Shown piece by piece: positions 51,065-59,226 of a stretch of 64,000 nt of DNA; the first letter of the stretch is position 1, and each line of letters opens with the position of its first letter. The stretch covers positions 248,001-312,000 of the forward strand of contig NZ_JAKZLB010000004.1 in assembly GCF_022808865.1 (NCBI RefSeq). The letters run 5' to 3'. The notes under the pieces were generated by a model. It saw nothing but the letters and a program-made list of their open reading frames with translations. It was not told the DNA's origin and did not search any database. This DNA comes from Geothrix oryzisoli. Its GTDB lineage: Bacteria; Acidobacteriota; Holophagae; Holophagales; Holophagaceae. Position numbers and translations under genes: made by a program.

Positions 51065-51415
51065 TCAGGCGAGGAAGGATTGGATCCGGCGCCAGGAGCC
51101 CAGGTTGTGGACTTCCTTGAAGCCCTTGCGCTTGAGCACGGCCACCCCGAAGCCGCTGCGGCTCCCGCTTGCGCAGCAGAGGAGGACCGGCCGGGCGGGG
51201 TCCAGCTCGCCTGCCCGCTGCTCGAGCTGGTCGAGCGGGATGTTGATGGCCTTGGGGTGGGCTTCCATGCGGAATTCCGCCTTGGCGCGCACATCCACGA
51301 TCTGGGCCCCCCGCTCCAGCAGGGCCTTCACGTCCGCCGTGGAGGCCGAGCGGCGGCTCCAGAGCAGGTACCCGATGGCGGCCACGGGGATGAGGTAGAT
51401 CCAGTACTCGGCCAT
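51065..51415 (-). CDS. Membrane-anchored rhodanese
   Basis: 116 aa. One N-terminal membrane helix (IYLIPVAAIGYLLW), then a single rhodanese domain with active loop C80-C81-A-S-G-S-R-S. C81 is the likely sulfane-sulfur carrier; a CC pair is unusual. Its start overlaps the thioredoxin stop (TGATG). Confidence 0.9.
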   Translation of the reverse strand: MAEYWIYLIPVAAIGYLLWSRRSASTADVKALLERGAQIVDVRAKAEFRMEAHPKAINIPLDQLEQRAGELDPARPVLLCCASGSRSGFGVAVLKRKGFKEVHNLGSWRRIQSFLA

Positions 51416-51738
51416 CAGGCGCCTGCCTGCTGGAGGGCCGCCAGGAGCGTGTGCGCGGGCTGGACGCCCACCATGCGGCTCTGGATGCGGCCGTCCTTGA
51501 GGACCAGCAGCGTGGGGATGCTCTGCACCCCGAACTGGCCCGCCAGCAGCGGCTCCTCGTCCACGTTGACTTTGGCGATGATGGCTTTGTCCCCCGCGGC
51601 TTTGGCGACATCGTCGAGGATGGGGCCCTGCATGCGGCAAGGTCCGCACCAGGGGGCCCAGAAGTCGATGAGCACGGGGTTTTCGTGAGAGGAGACCTTG
51701 TGGAAGGCCTCGGTGGTGAGATGGATGACTTCAGGCAT
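51415..51738 (-). CDS. Thioredoxin
   Basis: 107 aa, classic thioredoxin: W-C31-G-P-C34, cis-Pro in SIPTLLVL. No signal peptide, so cytoplasmic. It would reduce disulfides or take sulfur from the rhodanese. Coupled to it by an overlapping start. Confidence 0.95.
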   Translation of the reverse strand: MPEVIHLTTEAFHKVSSHENPVLIDFWAPWCGPCRMQGPILDDVAKAAGDKAIIAKVNVDEEPLLAGQFGVQSIPTLLVLKDGRIQSRMVGVQPAHTLLAALQQAGA

Positions 51739-51794
51739 GGCGACTCCGGAAATGGACGGAAGAGGAGACGGAAATGCGGCCGTTCACGCGGGCC

Positions 51795-51959
51795 CTACTT
51801 GGCTGCGGCCCAGAGCAGGCCCATCACGGCGCCGTAGGTGATGGCGCGGAGGGGCGTGGCCGTGAGCGGGCAGGTCCCGGTGCTGCAGCCCACCAGCCGC
51901 TGGTAGGCGTAGCCCAGGACTCCGCCGACCGCGAGGCCCAGGAGGATGCGGAGGGCCAT
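51795..51959 (-). CDS. DUF6132-family small membrane protein
   Basis: 54 aa, two membrane segments around VGCSTGTCPLTATP, the YVGCxxGxCP motif of DUF6132. Start taken at ATG 51959; a GTG at 51968 that overlaps the upstream stop as GTGA is equally possible. Function unknown; commonly near thioredoxin and rhodanese genes. Confidence 0.7.
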   Translation of the reverse strand: MALRILLGLAVGGVLGYAYQRLVGCSTGTCPLTATPLRAITYGAVMGLLWAAAK

Positions 51960-51964
51960 GGGCT

Positions 51965-52177
51965 TCACCGGCAGCATCCCACGCCCTGCCCTTCGGGCAC
52001 GCCCAGCTTGCGCAGGATGGTGGACATCAAGCACCAGTTGGTGAGGCCGCTCTGGAGCAGGTTGGCGCCCACGAAGGCCGTGAACCAGTACCAGTTGGGG
52101 CTGTGGACCCGGGCCAGGACCAGGCTCAGCAGGATGAAGGTTCCCGCGACGGTGTGGACGATGCGATCGACGTTCAT
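51965..52177 (-). CDS. DUF2892 (YgaP-like) membrane protein
   Basis: 70 aa, two hydrophobic helices with NxDRxVHxVAG start and GLTNWCLM, typical of DUF2892. In YgaP such a domain is joined to rhodanese. Cys-rich end (VGCCR). Confidence 0.85.
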   Translation of the reverse strand: MNVDRIVHTVAGTFILLSLVLARVHSPNWYWFTAFVGANLLQSGLTNWCLMSTILRKLGVPEGQGVGCCR

Positions 52178-52186
52178 GGATGGCTC

Positions 52187-55100
52187 CTATTCATCGACGG
52201 TAGTGGAGGCCTCGCGCTGGAGGTCGGCGGCCCGGCCCCGGCGGGCGACGAGGTAGTAGAGGACTGGGATGGAAGGCACGGACAGAAGGGTGGCCGCCAC
52301 CGATCCCGCCATGAGGCTGATGGCCAGCCCCTGGAAGATGGGATCGGCCAGCATCACCAGGGAGCCCACGATCACGGCCGCCGCGGTGAGGAGGATGGGC
52401 CGGAAGCGCACCACGCCGGCTTCCTCGACGGCCAGGGCCAGGGGCATCCCCTCCCGCAGCTTCAGCTCGATGAAATCCACGAGGATGATGCTGTTGCGGA
52501 CGATGATGCCGGCCCCGGCGATGAAGCCGATCATGCTGGTGGCCGTGAAGAAGGCGCCGAAGAGGCCGTGGGCGGGGATGATGCCGATGAGGGAGAGCGG
52601 GATCGGCACCAGGATCACCCAGGGGATCTCGAAGCTCTCGAACCAGCCCACCACCAGCACGAAGATCAGCACCAGCACGGCGGCGAAGGCCATGCCGAGA
52701 TCCCGGAAGACTTCGAGGGTGATGTGCCACTCGCCGTCCCACTTCATGATCAGGTTCTCGGTGTTCTCGGGATGGGCGAGGCCGAGCCGGACCACTTCGG
52801 CGCCGCCGGTGCCCTTCATGGCGTCGATCTTCTTGTTGAGCGCGGCCAGGGCGTAGACCGGGCTCTCGATGGTGCCCGCCAGGTCGGAGAAGACGTAGGC
52901 GACGGGCATCAGGTTCTTGTGGTGGATGACCGGCTCCTCGGCACCGTCCTTCACCGTCACCAGCTCACGGATGGGCACCATGCCCCGGGCGCCCGGAACG
53001 TAGAGCTGGAGGATCTGGTCGAGCCGCTGGCGCTTCTCGGCTGGGAGCTGCACCACGACGGGCACCTGGCTGGATCCACGCAGCACGTGGAAGGTGCCGG
53101 CGGTGTGGCCATAGCCAGCCATGTAGAGCGTCTGGATCACGTGGGCGGGCGCGACGCCGTGGAGGGCGGACTTCTCCCGGTCGAGGACCAGGCTGATCTT
53201 CGGCGAGGTCTCGTTCAGGGTCGAGTCGACGTCCACGATGCCGTCCACGCTCTTGAAGGCGCCGAGCACATCTCCGGCCAGCCGGGCCCGCTCGGCATCA
53301 GAGGGACCGTAGACCTCGGCCACGATGGTGTCCATGACCGGCGGGCCGGGCGGGATCTCCACCAGCTTCATGCGGGCCCCGGCGGGCCTGGAGATCTTCT
53401 CCAGCTCGGGGCGCAGGCGCACGACGATGTCATGGCTCTGCTCCTTGCGGTCCCCCTTGGGCACCAGGTTCACCTGGATATCCACCATCTCGGCCGACTG
53501 GCGGAGGAAGCTGTGCCGGACCATGCCCACGAAAGTGAAGGGCGCGGCCTCTCCGGCGTATACCTGGACGTTGCGGACGGTGGGTTCCTTGAGCAGCCGG
53601 CGGGCCACGTCCTGGCCGGCGGCGAGGGCGTCCTCCCTCGGCGTGCCGGCGGGCAGGTCGAGCTGGACCATGAACTCCGACTTGTTGTCGAAGGGCAGCA
53701 TCTTCACTTTCACCACACCGAAGCCCACCAGGGACATGGCCGCCAGGAGCAGCACCACGACCCCGCCGAAGAAGCTCCAGCGGACCTTGGGCTGGTTGAT
53801 CAGGGCCCGGATGGCCTTGCGGTAGAGCGCGGAGAACTTGGTGTCCGGCGCCACTTCGGGGTTCTTGTCCTGCCAGTCGTGCTCGGGCTCGGGCGCCGCC
53901 GTCTCCGGGGTCGCCGGATGCAGGCCGGATTCGTCCGTGTCCGGGAGGTGCGCCTCCTTCTTGAACACGTTCAGGCTGGCCCAGGGGCTGATGACGAACG
54001 CGATGAGCAGGCTGAAGATCATGGCCACGCTGGCGCCGATGGGGATCGGGCGCATGTAGGGGCCCATGAGGCCCCGCACGAAGGCCATGGGGAGGATGGC
54101 CGCGATCACCGCGAAGGTGGCCAGGATCGTGGGGTTGCCCACCTCGTCCACCGCCTCGACCACCACGGTGGCGAAGCTCTTGCGGAGGCCCGGCAGGTGC
54201 ATGTGGCGGTGGATGTTCTCCACCACCACGATGGCGTCGTCCACCAGGATGCCGATGGAGAAGATGAGCGCGAACAGCGTGACCCGGTTCAGCGTGTAGC
54301 CGAACAGGTAGGTGATGAGCAGGGTGAGGGCCAGCGTGACGGGCACGGCCACGCCCACCACCACGGCGCTGCGCCAGCCCATGGTGAGAAGGATCAGTGC
54401 GATGACGCTGAGGGTGGCGATGAGGAGGTGCTCGATGAGCTCGTTCGACTTGTCGCCGGCCGTCTCGCCGTAGTTCCGGGTGACGGTCACCGTGACATCG
54501 TGGGGGATGAGGTTGCCGCGGAGGACCTCCACCTTGGCCAGGACCTGCTCGGCCAGGGCGGTGGCGTTGGTCCCCGCCCGCTTGGACAGGGCGATGCTCA
54601 CGGCCGGCTCGAAGCCGGGCCGGGCCGCGTCCGCATAGAGGACCATGGGCGGCTCAGGTTCAGGAGCGTCCACCACCTTGGCGACATCCGCGAGGTAGAC
54701 GGGCTTCATGTTCCGCACGCCCACCACGAGGCGGCGCAGTTCGGAGGCCTGGAGCACGAAGCCGGTGGCCTCGAGTTCCGTGCGCTTGCCGTGGTCCACG
54801 AGCGCGCCCGCGGGCAGCTGGGCCTCGGCGGCCTGGAGGGCCGGCTGGAGCTCGCCGATGGACATGTTGATGGATCGCAGGCGGTCCGGGTCCGGCTCGA
54901 TGCGGACCATGCGCCGGGCCCCGCCGATGACCTTCACCTGGGCGGTGCTGGGCACGTCGGACAGCTCCTGGGCCAGGACCTCGCCCAGCCTCCGGAGCTG
55001 GCCGGGGGTCTGAGCCGAGCCTTCATTGCCATGGAGCGTGAGCACCAGGAAGGGCACGTCATCGATGGTCTGGAGCTTGATGATGGGCTTCATGGCCCCG

Positions 55101-55489
55101 GGCGGCAGGATCTGGGGATTGGCCGCCAGCTCCTGGTAGATCTTCACCAGGCTGGGCTCCTGAGGCTCGTTCACCTTGAAGCGGACGGTGATGAGCGCCA
55201 TGCCCGGCGTGCTCATGCTGTAGAGGTACTCCACGCCCGGAATGCCCCAGAGGCGGCGCTCCAGGGGTGTGGTGACCTGGCTCTCGATCTCCTTGGGGCT
55301 CGCGCCGGGATAGGGCACGTAGAGATCGACCATCGGCACGATGATCTGGGGCTCCTCCTCCCGCGGCGTGAGCACCACGGCGAGGATGCCCAGCAGCAGC
55401 GACGCCAGGACGATGAGTGGCGTCAGCTTGCTGCGGAGGAAGCCCTTCGCCAGGCGGCCGGCCAATCCCAGCTTGGGCTCACTTGCCAT
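52187..55489 (-). CDS. RND-family efflux pump, inner-membrane subunit (AcrB/HAE type)
   Basis: 1100 aa, 12 membrane helices with two large periplasmic loops. Proton-relay Asp pair in GILVDDAIVVVENI of TM4, and the second repeat with FIAGAGIIVRNSIILVDFIELKLREG. The middle loop carries an extra acidic/Pro linker (about 510-545). It exports small hydrophobic or metal-linked compounds; the neighbours suggest reactive sulfur or thiol-toxic compounds, by inference. Its start overlaps the adaptor stop by 11 bases. Confidence 0.94.
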   Translation of the reverse strand: MASEPKLGLAGRLAKGFLRSKLTPLIVLASLLLGILAVVLTPREEEPQIIVPMVDLYVPYPGASPKEIESQVTTPLERRLWGIPGVEYLYSMSTPGMALITVRFKVNEPQEPSLVKIYQELAANPQILPPGAMKPIIKLQTIDDVPFLVLTLHGNEGSAQTPGQLRRLGEVLAQELSDVPSTAQVKVIGGARRMVRIEPDPDRLRSINMSIGELQPALQAAEAQLPAGALVDHGKRTELEATGFVLQASELRRLVVGVRNMKPVYLADVAKVVDAPEPEPPMVLYADAARPGFEPAVSIALSKRAGTNATALAEQVLAKVEVLRGNLIPHDVTVTVTRNYGETAGDKSNELIEHLLIATLSVIALILLTMGWRSAVVVGVAVPVTLALTLLITYLFGYTLNRVTLFALIFSIGILVDDAIVVVENIHRHMHLPGLRKSFATVVVEAVDEVGNPTILATFAVIAAILPMAFVRGLMGPYMRPIPIGASVAMIFSLLIAFVISPWASLNVFKKEAHLPDTDESGLHPATPETAAPEPEHDWQDKNPEVAPDTKFSALYRKAIRALINQPKVRWSFFGGVVVLLLAAMSLVGFGVVKVKMLPFDNKSEFMVQLDLPAGTPREDALAAGQDVARRLLKEPTVRNVQVYAGEAAPFTFVGMVRHSFLRQSAEMVDIQVNLVPKGDRKEQSHDIVVRLRPELEKISRPAGARMKLVEIPPGPPVMDTIVAEVYGPSDAERARLAGDVLGAFKSVDGIVDVDSTLNETSPKISLVLDREKSALHGVAPAHVIQTLYMAGYGHTAGTFHVLRGSSQVPVVVQLPAEKRQRLDQILQLYVPGARGMVPIRELVTVKDGAEEPVIHHKNLMPVAYVFSDLAGTIESPVYALAALNKKIDAMKGTGGAEVVRLGLAHPENTENLIMKWDGEWHITLEVFRDLGMAFAAVLVLIFVLVVGWFESFEIPWVILVPIPLSLIGIIPAHGLFGAFFTATSMIGFIAGAGIIVRNSIILVDFIELKLREGMPLALAVEEAGVVRFRPILLTAAAVIVGSLVMLADPIFQGLAISLMAGSVAATLLSVPSIPVLYYLVARRGRAADLQREASTTVDE

Positions 55490-56513
55490 GGCTCACCCCG
55501 CTGGAGACCTCGACGGGCTGGCCGTCCTGGAGCGCGCCGGGGTGGTCGATGACCTTCTCGCCCGCCTTCAGGCCCGAGCGCACGGGCAGGTAGCTGCCCT
55601 CGCCCTCGCCCAGGGAGAGCCAGCGGAGTTCGGCATGGCCGTCCCTGGCGATGAAGACACCCGTGAGCTCGCCCCGATGGACGAGGGCGCTGCGGGGCAC
55701 GGAGAAGCCCAGAGGATCGGCTTTCCGCCCCGGCACCAGGATGCGGGCGAAGGAGCCCTGCCGGAGGCCTTTCGGCTTGAGCACCTTGGCGCGCAGGGTG
55801 CCCTTGTGGCTGTACGGGTCGCCGCCGGGCGCAAGGCCCGTGATCTGGGCCTCGCCTTCGGCGCCCTCTGATTCGAACGTCACCTTCGAGCCGGCCTTGA
55901 GGCCCTTGGCCTCCTCCTCGGACACGGTGGCGACCAGCTCCTGCTCGCCATCGCCCACCAGCTCCAGCAGGGGCATGCCGGGCCCGACGAAGTCGCCCTC
56001 GCTCACCTTGCGGGACTGCACCACGCCGGAGAACGGTGCGCGGATCTGCGTGTAGGCGATGTTGGCCTTCAGCGAGGAAACGCCAGCCTGGGCCTGGGCC
56101 ACCTGGGCCTCCACCTGCTCGAGTTCGACGGCCGTGCTGGCCTTCTGGGCCTGGAGGGCCTGGATGCGGCGGTGATACGCCTGGACGGTGGCGAGCCCGG
56201 TTTCAGCGGCCTTCAGCTGGCCCTGGAGGTCCTCGTCGCCCAGGGCGATGAGCAGCGTACCGGCGGACACCCGCTGGCCCTCCTGGACGAGCACGCGCTT
56301 GACCTGGGCGGCCATGCGGGTGGACATCATGGCCGTGCGGGTGGACTGGAGGGTGGCGGCCACCCACGCGCCGCCCTCGGGGCCGCCATCGGCCACCAGG
56401 GAGACGGCCACCTTGGGCAGATCCTTCGCCTCGGGGCGGGCCTCCTTGTGGCTGCAGGCCAGCGTCCCCAGGAGCGCGCCCGACAGGGCCAGGGCGGAGA
56501 GGGTGGTCTTCAT
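55479..56513 (-). CDS. RND periplasmic adaptor lipoprotein
   Basis: 344 aa. Lipobox LGTLAC puts Cys20 as lipid anchor. A helical hairpin flanked by lipoyl-like halves (LVQEGQRVSAGTLLIALGDEDLQ; TQIRAPFSGVV) and a beta-barrel follow. Bridges the RND pump to TolC. Overlaps TolC stop as ATGA. Confidence 0.93.
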   Translation of the reverse strand: MKTTLSALALSGALLGTLACSHKEARPEAKDLPKVAVSLVADGGPEGGAWVAATLQSTRTAMMSTRMAAQVKRVLVQEGQRVSAGTLLIALGDEDLQGQLKAAETGLATVQAYHRRIQALQAQKASTAVELEQVEAQVAQAQAGVSSLKANIAYTQIRAPFSGVVQSRKVSEGDFVGPGMPLLELVGDGEQELVATVSEEEAKGLKAGSKVTFESEGAEGEAQITGLAPGGDPYSHKGTLRAKVLKPKGLRQGSFARILVPGRKADPLGFSVPRSALVHRGELTGVFIARDGHAELRWLSLGEGEGSYLPVRSGLKAGEKVIDHPGALQDGQPVEVSSGVSHGK

Positions 56514-57859
56514 GGCTTCACTCCTTCGATGGGGGTGCCGGTCGCGAGATCAAGGCTGGCGCGGCTCACGCGAAGATCGAACAGGCTCTGGAGAATGAGG
56601 GTGCGGGCGCCCTGGACGGCGGCTTCCGCGTCGAGGACTTCGATGAGGGGGGCGAGGCCTTCCTTGTGACGGGCTTCCCGCAGGCGCTTGGATTCCTCGG
56701 CGGCGGCCAGGGATTCCTTCGCCGCCGCGTAGCGGGCCCGGGCGGCGAGAACGCCTTCCCTGGCCACGCGGATCTCGTGCTCGGCCTGCTGCTGCTTGAA
56801 GTCCCGCATCTCGCGGGCGGCGCGTTCCTGGGCGCGGGCGGCCCGGGCCTTGGCCTGGTCGGGGGCGGAGAACACCTTCCACTTCACTCCCACGCCGGCC
56901 CAGGTCCAGTTGCCCTTCTCGGACCAGGAATGATGGAGGGTCCCCGCGCCCAGCTCCAGGCCCACTTCGGGAAGCAGGCTGCCCTTGGCGGCCTTGGCGC
57001 CTTCCGTCGCAGCCTTGGCCTGGAGGTCGGCCGCCAGCAGGTCGCCCCGCCGGCCGGAGGGCAACCCAGCCTCCGGGTCCGTGGGCTCCTTCAAGGGGCG
57101 GATGCGCCCCTCGAAATCTAGGATCAGCGGCGTGGCCAGGGGGCCCTCCACGGGGCCCGTGCCGGTGAGGAGACCCAGACCCGAGCGGGCGGAATGCACC
57201 TGCTTGGTGACCTCGGCCTTCTGCGCGTCGATCTGGGCGTGGAAGGCCTTCAGGCGCTGGAGTTCAGATTCCAGCATCAGGCCCTGCTTCACGCGGGCCC
57301 CCACGAAGTCCTCCATGCCCTGGATCCAGGTCCGGGAGTCCTCCACCCACCTGAGGGCCTGCTCGGCCACCTGGGTGCCGAAGTAGGCCTCCACCACCGC
57401 CTGGGCGGTCTCCTGCTTCCGGCGCGCCTGGCTGGCCACCTCCGCCTGGGCCATGAAGTCCCCGGCCCGCCGGGCCGAGGTGATCCGCCCGCCGGTGTAG
57501 AGGGGCTGCTGGAGAACGGCCGAGCCGCCATAGGCGCCGATGGCATCCGGGTGGTTCAGGCTGTCGGGGTTGAAGTCCGCCATGCCGATGCGGGCCTGGT
57601 TCAGCTTGATGCCGAAGGCCATCATCGGCTCGTTGGTACGGACGCCCTGGGCCTGGAGCGTGAGGCTCGGCAGGCGGAGGTCACGGTAGCCCTCGGCTTC
57701 CGCCTGGCGGGCTTCCACCATGGCCTGGCCGGCGCGAAGGCCGGCCTGATCCCGCCAGGCCTTCCGGATGCTGTCGGCCACGGACAAGCCATCCTGCGCC
57801 AGGAGATTTCCCCCGGAGAGCAGCGCCAAACTCAACCCCGTTATGGCTTTAATGTTCAT
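56510..57859 (-). CDS. TolC-family outer-membrane efflux protein
   Basis: 449 aa, signal peptide (ALLSGGNLLAQ) then two repeats of coiled-coil and beta segments (QPLYTGGRITSARRAG; QARYAAAKESLAAAEESKRL type). The trimer would form the exit channel. RBS AGGAG at 57859. First structural gene after the ArsR regulator. Confidence 0.93.
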   Translation of the reverse strand: MNIKAITGLSLALLSGGNLLAQDGLSVADSIRKAWRDQAGLRAGQAMVEARQAEAEGYRDLRLPSLTLQAQGVRTNEPMMAFGIKLNQARIGMADFNPDSLNHPDAIGAYGGSAVLQQPLYTGGRITSARRAGDFMAQAEVASQARRKQETAQAVVEAYFGTQVAEQALRWVEDSRTWIQGMEDFVGARVKQGLMLESELQRLKAFHAQIDAQKAEVTKQVHSARSGLGLLTGTGPVEGPLATPLILDFEGRIRPLKEPTDPEAGLPSGRRGDLLAADLQAKAATEGAKAAKGSLLPEVGLELGAGTLHHSWSEKGNWTWAGVGVKWKVFSAPDQAKARAARAQERAAREMRDFKQQQAEHEIRVAREGVLAARARYAAAKESLAAAEESKRLREARHKEGLAPLIEVLDAEAAVQGARTLILQSLFDLRVSRASLDLATGTPIEGVKP

Positions 57860-57909
57860 AAAGGAATACTCCTAGGCAAAAAAAAGCAACTACATATAGA
57901 AGCATTCGT

Positions 57910-58239
57910 TCATTTAAGCGCCTTGTAGGTCATCTTTGCACGATCGCTCACATGGCCGCAGACCAGGTCGCAGAGCTCGCCCACCAGGGGCATGACGGGC
58001 GTGAAGTACACCGCGTTGCCTTCGGGGTCGCGGCTCACGAGGCCCACCCGCACCAGACAGGCCAGGTGCTTGGAGGCATTGGCCTGGGACAGGCCGGAGG
58101 CCTCGGCCACGGCGCCCTGGCTCAGAGGGGCCTTGCTGTCGAGGAGAGAGCGCAGGATCTTCAGCCTGGAGGCGTCCCCCAGGGCGCTGAAGAGGCCGCT
58201 CACTTCGTCGATCATCGGATTGCTGAGCTGGTGGTTCAC
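57910..58239 (-). CDS. ArsR-family transcriptional regulator
   Basis: 109 aa winged helix. Recognition helix region ASGLSQANASKHLACLVRVGLV has C61, and C90 and C94 (GELCDLVCGHV) lie near the dimer helix. The Cys spacing is not the arsenic type (C-V-C) and could bind metal or form a disulfide/persulfide switch. GTG start with GGAG upstream. Read away from kdsC. It would repress the efflux operon, being its first gene. Confidence 0.93.
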   Translation of the reverse strand: MNHQLSNPMIDEVSGLFSALGDASRLKILRSLLDSKAPLSQGAVAEASGLSQANASKHLACLVRVGLVSRDPEGNAVYFTPVMPLVGELCDLVCGHVSDRAKMTYKALK

Positions 58240-58256
58240 GGAATCAACTCCATGCG

Positions 58257-58287
58257 ACTATGATCATCCAGTTTCAACTGCTGTCAA
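58257..58287 (-). promoter_or_regulatory. ArsR/TolC operon promoter with embedded operator
   Basis: On the minus strand TTGACA (58287-58282), 19-base spacer, CATAGT (58262-58257). The dyad CAGTT-TC-AACTG (58269-58280) sits between the two hexamers, just where a repressor would block RNA polymerase. Long spacing suggests a conditional promoter. Confidence 0.55.
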
Positions 58288-58423
58288 CCGGAAAATGACC
58301 AGCCCCAGGAAACTGTATACCTATCGGAGCATCCGGCAACCCGACATTCCGCGATTCACCCCGTTCCGGGGGGGATCGTGACCAGCGTCATCCTGCCGCG
58401 CAATGTTGCTAGGCTGGCAGGCG

Positions 58424-58954
58424 ATGGAGATTCCCGTGGACGACCTGGACCTGCGCGCTGCCAAGATCCGCCTGCTCTGCACCGACATCGACGGGGTCCT
58501 GACCACCGGCGCCCTGCACTATGGCCCCGAGCCCGGCCACACCAAGGCCTTCCACGTGCGGGACGGAGCCGCCATCAAGCACCTGCAGCGGGCCGGCATC
58601 CCCGTGGCCTTCATCTCGGGCCTGGACGCCGGCGCCACCGTGAACCGGGCCCGGGATCTGGAGGTGGAGGACTGCTTCGCGGGCCACCTGGAGAAGCTGC
58701 CGGTCCTGGACCAGCTCTGTGCCAAGTACGGCCTCACCTACGACCAGGTGGCCCACCTGGGCGACGACCTGCCGGACCTGGCCCTGCTCCGGCGCGTGGG
58801 CCTGGCCTGCTGTCCCATCGATGCGGTGGACGAGGTGAAGGCCGCCTGCCAGTGGACCGTACCCGTCCAGGGCGGCCACGGCGTGCTGCGCCAGGTCGCC
58901 GAACGGATCCTCAAGGCCCAGGGTCGCTGGGCCGGGATCGTGGACAAGTACTAG
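58424..58954 (+). CDS. kdsC: KDO-8-phosphate phosphatase
   Basis: 176 aa HAD enzyme without a cap, as usual for KdsC. D21-I-D23 of the catalytic motif, Ser in FISGLDA, and GDDLPDLALL. It removes phosphate from KDO-8-P in LPS core synthesis; a related phosphatase role is possible. ATG at 58424. Confidence 0.9.
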   Translation: MEIPVDDLDLRAAKIRLLCTDIDGVLTTGALHYGPEPGHTKAFHVRDGAAIKHLQRAGIPVAFISGLDAGATVNRARDLEVEDCFAGHLEKLPVLDQLCAKYGLTYDQVAHLGDDLPDLALLRRVGLACCPIDAVDEVKAACQWTVPVQGGHGVLRQVAERILKAQGRWAGIVDKY

Positions 58955-58964
58955 GCGGAGGCCC

Positions 58965-59147
58965 CTAGGCTTCGTACGCCCACTTGTCGCAGTGGCTGCC
59001 GTCCTTGGAATCCACGGCCCGGGCGAGCGGCTTGCACCAGAAGCCCTTCCCGTGGACGCTGGCGGGCGTTCCGGCGGGATCGGCTTCTGCCGCGTGCATG
59101 CAGGCGGAGCAGCCGTTCATTTCCTGGAACTTGGTGACTTCGGCCAT
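58965..59147 (-). CDS. Small four-Cys protein, unknown family
   Basis: 60 aa starting MAEVTKFQEM. Four Cys in NGCSACMH, WCK and HCDKW suggest one Zn or an Fe-S site. It has a strong GGAGG at the correct distance before the ATG at 59147. Read toward kdsC (10-base gap) and away from the M3 peptidase. Confidence 0.7.
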   Translation of the reverse strand: MAEVTKFQEMNGCSACMHAAEADPAGTPASVHGKGFWCKPLARAVDSKDGSHCDKWAYEA

Positions 59148-59226
59148 ACGGCCCTCCTTGGCGATGGACGGATGATGCCCTTCAGGATTGCAAGGGTGGT
59201 GGGCCCGCCGGTCCCGAGGCATTCAG

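Noticed and set aside
52103-55552. 1149-codon plus-strand frame opposite the RND pump
   Set aside because: Very rich in His, Asp and Gly without domain patterns; it mirrors the RND coding frame on the minus strand.
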